Part shown: positions 57,821-64,000 of the stretch, piece after piece
Layout: each line of letters starts with the position of its first letter
Position numbering within the stretch: position 1 is the stretch's first letter
Assembly (NCBI GenBank): GCA_902539165.1
Contig: CACBHY010000001.1
Span: 62,001-126,000 of the forward strand
Reading direction: 5' to 3'
Origin: an uncultured Pelagibacteraceae bacterium
GTDB lineage: Bacteria > Pseudomonadota > Alphaproteobacteria > Pelagibacterales > Pelagibacteraceae
Length of the DNA: 64,000 nt
The notes under the pieces: generated by a model
Database searches by the model: none
Told to the model about the DNA's origin: nothing
What the model saw: the letters and a program-made list of their open reading frames with translations, nothing else
Program-made: the position numbers and the translations under genes

Positions 57821-58069
57821 ATGAACAAAAAGGCACAAGAATTAGCAATGCATGATAAAGATACTGGATCATCTGAGATACAGATTGCTTTGTTAACAGA
57901 GAAAATTGAAACTCTCTCTAAACATATAAAGCAATTCAAAAAAGACAAACATTCGTCTGTTGGATTGTTGAGAGCAGTCAATAGAAGAAAGAAATTGTTA
58001 GAATACTTAAAGAAAACAAAAATGGATTCTTACAAAAATGTACTGTCGAAATTGAATTTAAGAAAATAG
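57821..58069 (+). CDS. rpsO: Ribosomal protein S15
   Basis: 82 residues, slightly shorter than the usual 89 because the N-terminal helix is trimmed. DTGSSEIQIALLTEKIETLSKHIKQFKKDKHSSVGLLRAVNRRKKLLEYLKK contains the S15 rRNA-binding signature with invariant His and Asp/Ser. Upstream in-frame codons hold no other start. AAGGA lies before the ATG at a normal distance. pnp follows after 52 bases. Confidence 0.97.
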   Translation: MNKKAQELAMHDKDTGSSEIQIALLTEKIETLSKHIKQFKKDKHSSVGLLRAVNRRKKLLEYLKKTKMDSYKNVLSKLNLRK

Positions 58070-58086
58070 AAGTCAAGATAGATAGA

Positions 58087-58149
58087 ATGGAACGAAACGA
58101 ACGAAACGAAATGGAAATGAAATGTTTAAAGTACACAAGAAGGAAATAG
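58087..58149 (+). CDS. Possible 20-residue upstream ORF overlapping the pnp start
   Basis: An ATG at 58087 reads [20 protein letters not shown], ends at TAG 58147-58149 and overlaps pnp by 28 bases in another frame. The purine-rich leader has a nine-base tandem repeat, ACGAAACGA twice (58092-58109), and no classic Shine-Dalgarno for pnp. It could couple or tune pnp translation, or be chance; the peptide resembles nothing I know. Confidence 0.25.
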   Translation: MERNERNEMEMKCLKYTRRK

Positions 58150-60194
58150 AAGTAGCAGGAAAGAAAATAAGTTTAGAAACTGGTAAAGTAGCAAGACAAG
58201 CAGACGGAGCAATTATCGCAACATGTGGTGAAACAGTTATTCTAGCAACAGTCGTTGGAGCAAAGAAAGTAAATCCAGATATGGATTATTTCCCTTTATC
58301 AGTCAACTATCAAGAAAAATATTATGCAGGTGGAAAGATCCCTGGTGGATATTTTAAAAGAGAAGCAAGACCAACTGAAAGTGAAACATTAATCTCTAGA
58401 TTAATTGATAGACCAATCAGACCTTTGTTTCCTGATGAATTTAAAAATGAAGTACAGTTGTTGCCAACGGTAATTTCTTACGACAAAGAAAACCAACCAG
58501 ATATTCTAGCAATCACTGCTTCGTCAGCAGCGTTAGCTATTTCAGGAATGCCATTTATGGGTCCTGTAGGTGCCTCTAGAGTGGGCTATATTGATGGTAA
58601 GTATATTCTTAACCCATCAAAAGAAGAGTTGGAAAATTCAAGTTTAGATTTAGTTGTGGCAGGCACTAAAGATGCAGTGCTTATGGTTGAGTCTGAAACA
58701 TCAGGTTTATCTGAGGAAGTAATGTTAGCAGCAGTTAAATTTGGTCACGAGGGATTTGTTCCAGTAATTGAAATGATTGAGGAACTTGCAAAAGAATGTA
58801 GAAAACCTGAGTGGACTGTTGAGAAGAAAGATTTATCTGAAGTTAAACAAAAACTTGAGGAAACTTTTACAGAAGATTTAACAAAAGCTTTTGCTACAAG
58901 AGATAAACAAGATAGATCAAATCAGATTTCAGAAATTACTGATAAAGCTAAAAAGCTATTTGAAGAAAACGAAAATTATTCTGATCTTGATGTTAATTCA
59001 CAGCTGAAAAATCTAGAGAAGAAAATTGTTAGAACTGATATTCTTAAAAATAAAAACAGAATTGATGGTAGAGGATTATCTGATGTAAGACCTATCGAAT
59101 GTGAAGTTGGTGTTTTACCAAGAACTCACGGTTCTGCTTTGTTTACTAGAGGAGAAACACAAGCAATTGTTGTAACCACTTTAGGTACATCTGATGATGA
59201 ACAAAGGATTGAAAGTCTAGATGGTCTTCAAAGAGAACGATTTATGCTTCACTATAATTTTCCTCCTTTTTCAGTCGGTGAAACTGGAAGAATTGGAACT
59301 GGTAGACGTGAAATTGGTCATGGAAAACTTGCTTGGAGAGCGATCAACTCTTCATTACCTTCAAAAGAGGCATTTCCATACACTTTTAGAATAGTATCAG
59401 AGATTACTGAGTCTAATGGTTCATCTTCAATGGCTACTGTTTGTGGAGCATCTTTAGCATTAATGGATGCAGGTGTTCCGATAAAAGAACCAGTTGCAGG
59501 TATTGCAATGGGTTTAATTAAAGAAGGAGATGATTTTAGTGTCTTATCAGATATTTTAGGTGATGAAGATCACTTAGGGGATATGGACTTTAAAGTTGCT
59601 GGAACTAAAGATGGAATTACTTCACTTCAAATGGATATCAAAATTACTGGTATCACTTTTGAAATCATGGAGCAGGCTTTAAAGCAGGCTAAAGATGGAA
59701 GAATTCATATTTTAGGTGAGATGAATAAGGCCTTAGGCGAATCTAGATCTGATGTTGGAAAACACACTCCAAAAATGGAACAAGTAACTGTTGATAAAAA
59801 AGACATTGCTGCTGTAATTGGAAAAGGTGGAGCAACTATTAGAGAGATCGTTGAAAAATCAGGTGCAAAAGTAGATGTAAATGATGAAGGAGTTGTAACG
59901 GTTGCTGCTCCTGATGAGGTGTCTAGAAACATCGCTATGCAAATGATCAAAGATATTACTGCAAAAGCTGAAATGAATAAAATTTATTCAGGAAAAGTTA
60001 TGAAAATCATGGAGTTTGGTGCATTTGTTAATTTCTTAGGAAAACAAGATGGACTTGTTCATATTTCAGAACTAGCAGATAAAAGAGTTGCAAAAGTTAC
60101 TGACGTTGTCAAAGAAGGCGACGAAGTAAAAGTTAAAGTAATTGGTTTTGATAGAGGTAAAGTTAAACTTTCTATGAAACAAGCTGCCGAATAA
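58122..60194 (+). CDS. pnp: Pnp, polynucleotide phosphorylase
   Basis: 690 residues. Two RNase PH domains (the second with [30 protein letters not shown] and [22 protein letters not shown]), a KH domain ([26 protein letters not shown]) and a C-terminal S1 domain ([30 protein letters not shown]). It degrades RNA phosphorolytically in the degradosome. The start ATG at 58122 is preceded by an unusual repeat-containing leader. A strong terminator follows. Confidence 0.97.
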   Translation: MFKVHKKEIEVAGKKISLETGKVARQADGAIIATCGETVILATVVGAKKVNPDMDYFPLSVNYQEKYYAGGKIPGGYFKREARPTESETLISRLIDRPIRPLFPDEFKNEVQLLPTVISYDKENQPDILAITASSAALAISGMPFMGPVGASRVGYIDGKYILNPSKEELENSSLDLVVAGTKDAVLMVESETSGLSEEVMLAAVKFGHEGFVPVIEMIEELAKECRKPEWTVEKKDLSEVKQKLEETFTEDLTKAFATRDKQDRSNQISEITDKAKKLFEENENYSDLDVNSQLKNLEKKIVRTDILKNKNRIDGRGLSDVRPIECEVGVLPRTHGSALFTRGETQAIVVTTLGTSDDEQRIESLDGLQRERFMLHYNFPPFSVGETGRIGTGRREIGHGKLAWRAINSSLPSKEAFPYTFRIVSEITESNGSSSMATVCGASLALMDAGVPIKEPVAGIAMGLIKEGDDFSVLSDILGDEDHLGDMDFKVAGTKDGITSLQMDIKITGITFEIMEQALKQAKDGRIHILGEMNKALGESRSDVGKHTPKMEQVTVDKKDIAAVIGKGGATIREIVEKSGAKVDVNDEGVVTVAAPDEVSRNIAMQMIKDITAKAEMNKIYSGKVMKIMEFGAFVNFLGKQDGLVHISELADKRVAKVTDVVKEGDEVKVKVIGFDRGKVKLSMKQAAE

Positions 60195-60218
60195 TTAATA
60201 ATTTAAATTAAAATTCTA

Positions 60219-60252
60219 ACCCCTGGAATGAAAGCTCCGGGGGGTTTTTTTG
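60219..60252 (+). terminator. Rho-independent terminator after pnp
   Basis: AACCCC at 60219 pairs with GGGGTT ending near 60246, with inner TGGA/TCC pairing, and a run of seven Ts follows. It closes the nusA-pnp run. The first of the paired 25-base hairpins begins two bases downstream. Confidence 0.88.
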
Positions 60253-60253
60253 T

Positions 60254-60278
60254 GGGGCATTCGGTAACAGAACGTCTC
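60254..60278. repeat. Copy A of a 25-base hairpin motif
   Basis: GGGGC pairs with GTCTC (two G-U wobbles on the + strand transcript) around a loop with GGTAACAGAAC. It matches copy B at 60569 at 19 of 25 positions, and all six differences are C/T changes. The pair brackets the small exported-protein gene. Function unknown; an RNA element is inferred because the stem stays paired in both copies. Confidence 0.6.
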
Positions 60279-60344
60279 TGTGACAATCATTTATAAGTTT
60301 AATTTTTAACGAGTGCTAATTAAAACAACAACAAAAGGAAAAAT

Positions 60345-60551
60345 ATGAAAAAATTTTTAATTTTATCAATATTAATACTTTTTTCTAACTCAGCATACGC
60401 TGGTTCATGTCCAATGATGGTCAAAAATTTGGATAGCAAAATTGAAGAAATTCAAAAAATGCGAGATGCGGGAATGAAGGCTCACGAAGCTGGAGATCAT
60501 GCAAAATCTGAAGAATTATTGAATAAAGCTTTAGAGTTAATTAAAAGTTAA
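60345..60551 (+). CDS. Small exported helical protein, unknown function
   Basis: 68 residues. Signal peptide MKKFLILSILILFSNSAYA with an AYA cleavage site, leaving a mature chain of about 49 residues beginning GSCPMM, then amphipathic helices (LDSKIEEIQKMRDAGMKAHEAGDHAKSEELLNKALELIKS) that resemble a single TPR-like hairpin. One Cys only. I do not recognise a family. A clear AAAGGA ribosome site precedes the ATG. The gene is flanked by two related hairpins. Confidence 0.75.
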   Translation: MKKFLILSILILFSNSAYAGSCPMMVKNLDSKIEEIQKMRDAGMKAHEAGDHAKSEELLNKALELIKS

Positions 60552-60568
60552 TAAAAAAAAATAATTAA

Positions 60569-60593
60569 GGGGCACCTGGCAACAGAACGCCCC
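60569..60593. repeat. Copy B of a 25-base hairpin motif
   Basis: GGGGC pairs perfectly with GCCCC around a 15-base loop with GGCAACAGAAC, shared with copy A except for C/T changes. It lies 17 bases after the stop of the small exported-protein gene and is followed by TAATATTTTT, so it might serve as a weak terminator. The loop is too conserved for that to be its only role. Confidence 0.65.
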
Positions 60594-60622
60594 TAATATT
60601 TTTAACTAAATTTAACTATATT

Positions 60623-61408
60623 TTAGCTAATATTCTTAGGATCTGGCATCCCAACCTTATTATATCCAGCATCTACATAGTGAATTTCACCAGTGACACC
60701 GTTTGCAAGGTCACTTAGTAGATATAATGCCGAATTTCCAACATCATGGATATCAACGTTTCTTTTGAGTAATGAATGATCTTCATTCCATTTATATAAG
60801 AATTTTGCGTCTCCAATTGCTGAAGCTGCTAAAGTTTTAATAGGTCCTGCACTTATGGCGTTTACTCTCATACCTCTAGCACCTAAATCTCTTGCTAAAT
60901 ACTTAACACTAGATTCTAGTGCAGCTTTGCAAACACCCATTACATTATAATTTGGAATAGCTTTATTCGCTTCATAACTTAATGTGATTAAGCTTCCACC
61001 CTCCTTCATTACTTTAGATGCCTCTTTTGCAACTTCCGTAAATGAAAAACATGAAATTAACATACTTCTTAAAAAGTTTTCTCTAGTTGTATTTAAATAT
61101 TCACCAGATAATTCTGATTTATCAGAAAATGCAATTGCATGAACTACAAAATCAATTTCACCCCATTGCGATTTAATATCTTCAAATAATCTTGTTACAT
61201 CTTCTTTTTTTTCTACATCACAACTAAATGTAACTTTTGAATTTAATTTTTCTGCTAAAGGAATAACTCTTTTCTTTAAAGCATCACCCAAATATGTAAA
61301 TGCAAGTTCAGCTCCAGCTTCAGCAAGTTTTTGTGAAATACCCCAAGCAATAGATCTTTCATTGGCAACACCCATTACCAATCCTTTCTTACCTTTCATC
61401 AAACTCAT
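60623..61408 (-). CDS. fabI: FabI, enoyl-ACP reductase (NADH)
   Basis: 261 residues, short-chain dehydrogenase-like. GVANERSIAWGISQKLAEAGAELAFTY is the FabI nucleotide-binding motif; SYEANKAIPNYNVMGVCKAALESSVKYLA holds the Tyr-x6-Lys catalytic pair. It completes each fatty-acid elongation round. It follows fabB by 2 bases in the conserved fabA-fabB-fabI run. Confidence 0.96.
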   Translation of the reverse strand: MSLMKGKKGLVMGVANERSIAWGISQKLAEAGAELAFTYLGDALKKRVIPLAEKLNSKVTFSCDVEKKEDVTRLFEDIKSQWGEIDFVVHAIAFSDKSELSGEYLNTTRENFLRSMLISCFSFTEVAKEASKVMKEGGSLITLSYEANKAIPNYNVMGVCKAALESSVKYLARDLGARGMRVNAISAGPIKTLAASAIGDAKFLYKWNEDHSLLKRNVDIHDVGNSALYLLSDLANGVTGEIHYVDAGYNKVGMPDPKNIS

Positions 61409-61410
61409 GT

Positions 61411-62622
61411 TTATACTTTCTCAAAAATTAAAGCAGCATTAGTTCCACCGAAACCAAAACTATTAGACATCACTGTATTTAAAGTCGCTCCTGTCTCGGT
61501 TTTAGCAACTATAGGAAACTTTTTAGCCTCTTCATCCATTTCACTAATGTTAGCGGAACCTGCTATGAAATTATTTTTCATCATAATCAAACAATAGATC
61601 GCTTCATGAACTGATGCAGCTCCTAAGGGATGTCCTGATAGTGATTTAGTTGAACTAATTTTTGGAATATCATCTTCAAAAGTATTTTTAATTGCATTTA
61701 GCTCTGTGATATCTCCAACTGGAGTAGAAGTTCCATGAGTATTTATATAATCAATTTTATTTTTAGAGGTTGCCATAGCCATCTTCATACAACGCACTGC
61801 CCCTTCTCCTGATGGAGCTACCATATCGTATCCATCTGAAGTTGCTCCATAACCAGTTAATTCCGCGTATATTTTAGCCCCTCTTGCTTTAGCATGTTCG
61901 TATTCTTCAAGTACTAACACCCCTCCACCACCTGCAATTACAAAACCATCTCTAGTTTTGTCATAAGCTCTTGATGCGGTCTCTGGGGTATCATTATACT
62001 TCGATGTTAAAGCAGTCATGGCGTCAAACATTGCAGTCATTGCCCAGTGAACTTCTTCACTCCCGCCTGCAAAAACAATATCTTGCTTACCCATTTGAAT
62101 TAGTTCCATCGAGTTTCCAATACAGTGTCCACTTGTTGAACAAGCTGAACTCATTGTGTAGTTAGTACCTTTAATTTTAAACGGAACGGCAAGAGTAGCT
62201 GAAGCTGTACTGGCCATTGTTCTTGGAACAATAAACGGTCCCATTAGTTTTGGAGTTTTGGCTCTAGTTTTATCGGCTGCTAAGATAACGTTTTCAATTG
62301 AGGGTCCACCAGAACCCATCACTATCCCAGTTTTAAAGTTACTAACTTCACTTTCTTCCAATCCAGAGTCTTCGATTGCCTCTTTCATTGCTATATAGTT
62401 GTAAGCAGAGCCTGAACCCATAAATCTAATTGTTTTTCTATCAATATGATCCTCAAGTTTTATATTTGGTTTTCCATGAACATGGCATTTAAGATTATGT
62501 TCTTTATATTCCTCTGCATAAGAAATTCCTGATTTCGAATTTACTAAAGATTGATGTACTTCTTCTTGATTATTGCCTAAACACGAAACAACTCCTAAAC
62601 CTGTAATAACTACTCTTCTCAT
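61411..62622 (-). CDS. fabB: FabB, beta-ketoacyl-ACP synthase I
   Basis: 403 residues with the KAS triad Cys-His-His: [17 protein letters not shown] (nucleophile Cys), [12 protein letters not shown] and [15 protein letters not shown]. Start [18 protein letters not shown] is typical. With fabA it makes unsaturated fatty acids anaerobically. Its ATG overlaps the fabA stop by one base. Confidence 0.97.
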   Translation of the reverse strand: MRRVVITGLGVVSCLGNNQEEVHQSLVNSKSGISYAEEYKEHNLKCHVHGKPNIKLEDHIDRKTIRFMGSGSAYNYIAMKEAIEDSGLEESEVSNFKTGIVMGSGGPSIENVILAADKTRAKTPKLMGPFIVPRTMASTASATLAVPFKIKGTNYTMSSACSTSGHCIGNSMELIQMGKQDIVFAGGSEEVHWAMTAMFDAMTALTSKYNDTPETASRAYDKTRDGFVIAGGGGVLVLEEYEHAKARGAKIYAELTGYGATSDGYDMVAPSGEGAVRCMKMAMATSKNKIDYINTHGTSTPVGDITELNAIKNTFEDDIPKISSTKSLSGHPLGAASVHEAIYCLIMMKNNFIAGSANISEMDEEAKKFPIVAKTETGATLNTVMSNSFGFGGTNAALIFEKV

Positions 62623-63122
62623 TATTTAAATAATCCTACTTTTAAGCTATCTGCTGAATATATTTTTTTATCATCTGCGAAAACGAAACCATTTGCAAGT
62701 CCTACAGTTGTTCCCCCTGGGGACATAATTTTCTTCATATCAATCTTATACGTTACTAACTTAACATTTTTCAAAACTTCACCTGTGAATTTTACAGTTC
62801 CAACTCCTAGTGCTCTACCCTTACCAGGGTTTCCAAGCCAACCAAGGTAAAAACCGACTAACTGCCACATAGCATCCAACCCTAAACAACCAGGCATAAC
62901 AGGATCTGATTTAAAATGACAATCAAAGAACCAAAGATTGTCTTTAATGTCTAATTCAGCTTTTAAGGATCCCTTATTAAAAGTCCCAGTATTGTCGTTA
63001 ATCTCAGTTATTCTATCAAACATTAGCATTGGAGGAAGGGGTAATTTAGCATTACCAGGCCCAAAAAGTTCACCATTTCCACAAGTAATTAGGTCATCGT
63101 AGCTATAGGAGTTTTTTTTCAT
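62622..63122 (-). CDS. fabA: FabA, 3-hydroxydecanoyl-ACP dehydratase/isomerase
   Basis: 166 residues of the hotdog fold. The catalytic His and Asp appear in [32 protein letters not shown]. It makes both trans-2 and cis-3 decenoyl-ACP, the branch point to unsaturated chains. It is the first gene of the leftward unit and is divergent from irr across 93 bases. Confidence 0.96.
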   Translation of the reverse strand: MKKNSYSYDDLITCGNGELFGPGNAKLPLPPMLMFDRITEINDNTGTFNKGSLKAELDIKDNLWFFDCHFKSDPVMPGCLGLDAMWQLVGFYLGWLGNPGKGRALGVGTVKFTGEVLKNVKLVTYKIDMKKIMSPGGTTVGLANGFVFADDKKIYSADSLKVGLFK

Positions 63123-63193
63123 AAAAATTGAATTCCCTTATTACTTGATTTAATGATAATATAATATAATAAAACAGTATATATTGTTCTTAG

Positions 63194-63210
63194 TTTAGAA
63201 TTGTTATAAA
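63194..63210. promoter_or_regulatory. Iron control element (Irr box) before irr
   Basis: TTTAGAA-TTG-TTATAAA matches the ICE consensus TTTAGAA-N3-TTCTAAA at 13 of 14 fixed positions, the first half exactly. It lies 5 bases before the irr ATG and 72 bases from the divergent fabA ATG, so autoregulation of irr is the simplest reading. Confidence 0.68.
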
Positions 63211-63215
63211 AAACT

Positions 63216-63644
63216 ATGTTAAAAAACATGAATTTTATTGAAAAATTGCGAGAAACTGGGCTTAGACCTACAAAGCAAAGGGTTAAAATCTGTGAGATTT
63301 TGTTCAATAGAGAAAAAACATTTCATTTTACAATTAATGATCTTGCAAAAAAAATATCTGAAGAGCTAAACGAAAAAATATCTCTTGCAACAGTTTATAA
63401 CACTGTCCATGCATTACAAAAAAAAGGATATTTGAAAGAAATATCAATCAACTCTGATAAAAGTTATTTTGATACAAATACTTCTGTCCATCACCATTTT
63501 TACGATGAAGATACTCAGCAATTAATTGACTGTGATGAAAACGAGATAGGAACAGTCAATGTTAAAAAAAATATAACTGGAAAAAAAATTAATTCAGTGG
63601 AAGTTCTGGTTAGAGTTGCGAGTGATAATCAAAATCAAAATTAA
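63216..63644 (+). CDS. irr: Irr, haem-responsive Fur-family iron regulator
   Basis: 142 residues. LRETGLRPTKQRVKICEILFNREKTFHFT and ISLATVYNTVHALQKKGYLKEI form the winged helix; the His-rich SVHHHFYDEDTQQLIDC carries the HHH motif used by Irr to sense haem. An alternative start is the Met at 63228. Irr next to fabA-fabB-fabI is a conserved alphaproteobacterial arrangement. Irr-box-like sites lie before this gene and before rubrerythrin. Confidence 0.9.
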   Translation: MLKNMNFIEKLRETGLRPTKQRVKICEILFNREKTFHFTINDLAKKISEELNEKISLATVYNTVHALQKKGYLKEISINSDKSYFDTNTSVHHHFYDEDTQQLIDCDENEIGTVNVKKNITGKKINSVEVLVRVASDNQNQN

Positions 63645-63673
63645 TTTAATATTATCAGTAACTTAAATTATAT

Positions 63674-63690
63674 ATTATAATTATTCTAAA
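63674..63690. promoter_or_regulatory. Iron control element (Irr box) before rubrerythrin
   Basis: ATTATAA-TTA-TTCTAAA matches ICE at 12 of 14 fixed positions, the second half exactly. It ends 3 bases before the -35 of the rubrerythrin promoter, where a bound protein could activate or repress. Together with the site at 63194 it suggests a small Irr regulon at this locus. Confidence 0.6.
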
Positions 63691-63693
63691 CTG

Positions 63694-63721
63694 TTGACAA
63701 TCAATTTAAAACTATTATATG
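63694..63721 (+). promoter_or_regulatory. Sigma70-type promoter of rubrerythrin
   Basis: A perfect -35 TTGACA at 63694-63699 and a -10 candidate TATATG at 63716-63721, 16 bases apart. The ATG lies 30 bases downstream with a good AAGGAG ribosome site at 63739-63744. Confidence 0.65.
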
Positions 63722-63751
63722 GTTAGCAATCATTAAACTAAGGAGAACATA

Positions 63752-64000
63752 ATGTCATTAAAAGGAAGTAAAACAGAAGAAAACTTAAAAGAAGCATTTG
63801 CTGGCGAAAGTCAAGCAAACAGAAGATATCTTTACTTCGCACAAAAGGCTGACATCGAAGGATACAATGATGTAGCTACAGTTTTTAGATCAACTGCCGA
63901 AGGTGAGACAGGTCACGCACATGGTCATCTAGAGTATTTAGAGGAAGTTGGAGATCCTGGAACTGGTATGCCGATTGGTGAAACTAAAGCAAATTTAGCA
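63752..64000 (+). CDS. rbr: Rubrerythrin (3' end cut by window edge)
   Basis: The first 83 codons read MSLKGSKTEENLKEAFAGESQANRRYLYFAQKADIEGYNDVATVFRSTAEGETGHAHGHLEYLEEVGDP. The di-iron site residues are visible: Glu in AFAGESQANRRY and the EGETGHAHGH (E..H) motif. Rubrerythrin reduces hydrogen peroxide. The C-terminal rubredoxin part lies outside the window. Strong promoter, strong Shine-Dalgarno and an Irr-type box suggest iron or haem control. Confidence 0.93.
   Translation, partial: MSLKGSKTEENLKEAFAGESQANRRYLYFAQKADIEGYNDVATVFRSTAEGETGHAHGHLEYLEEVGDPGTGMPIGETKANLA

Noticed and set aside
1-64000. tRNA or rRNA genes, riboswitches, CRISPR arrays, IS elements, prophage genes
   Set aside because: Scanned gaps and genes by eye; every gap is shorter than 300 bases and none showed a cloverleaf, riboswitch core, regularly spaced repeats or transposase/integrase motifs.

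Overview
The window looks like a chromosomal segment of a SAR11-clade alphaproteobacterium (Pelagibacterales). The DNA is very AT-rich by eye, proteins are rich in Lys, Asn and Ile, intergenic gaps are tiny, and gene order follows known alphaproteobacterial neighbourhoods (hisAHB/hslVU; maf-ppsR / hemE-hemH-hemJ-rho; mnmE-mnmG-rsmG-parAB; metK-nusA-infB-pnp; fabI-fabB-fabA / irr). I saw no tRNA or rRNA genes, insertion sequences, prophage genes or CRISPR arrays. No gap between genes exceeds 300 bases.

Layout. 1-3771: histidine genes (hisA cut by the window edge, hisH, hisB) divergent from the HslVU protease. 3761-9089: mostly leftward block with an Smr-domain protein, a Tim44-like protein, dnaQ, coaE, aroE, maf and ppsR, plus rightward fxsA and secB. 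9090-9359: the gap between divergent ppsR and hemE, the position of the replication origin in Caulobacter and its relatives, holding DnaA-box-like sites. 9360-20427: rightward hemE-hemH-hemJ-rho, a TPR-sulfotransferase, mnmE, mnmG, rsmG (with a perfect parS inside it), parA and parB. 20429-24987: leftward leuS-lptE-holA and a DUF3576 lipoprotein. 25208-32529: a porin followed by small mixed-strand genes, including a 39-residue ArfA-like ribosome-rescue ORF missing from the ORF track. 32661-36454: the grpE-dnaK-dnaJ chaperone set. 36491-41997: rdgB, an envelope group (LpoA-like, rsmI, BON lipoprotein) and a malic enzyme. 42046-53557: murJ, trpS, nfu, a Bax-like hydrolase, a deacetylase, a short tsaB, fur, miaB, phoH, ybeY, lnt and a frameshifted metK. 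53656-60194: nusA-infB-rbfA-rpsO-pnp. 60254-64000: a small exported protein bracketed by two related hairpins, fabI-fabB-fabA, irr and the start of rubrerythrin.

The genes are nearly all housekeeping: replication start and segregation (origin candidate, parS, parAB, holA, dnaQ), haem synthesis, tRNA modification, translation and RNA decay, protein quality control, envelope assembly, fatty acid synthesis and iron/peroxide control. Regulatory sites that can be read directly include sigma32-type promoters before hslV, dnaK and grpE, placed almost on the start codons; two Irr-type iron control elements before irr and rubrerythrin; and a terminator-like hairpin in the nusA leader.

The most notable items are the repeated 25-nt hairpin at 60254/60569, whose differences keep its stem paired; the hidden ArfA-like ORF; four convergent gene pairs whose stop codons share one TTAA; the divergent starts packed into TTGCAT at 26693; and the metK frameshift at an A7T6 run.
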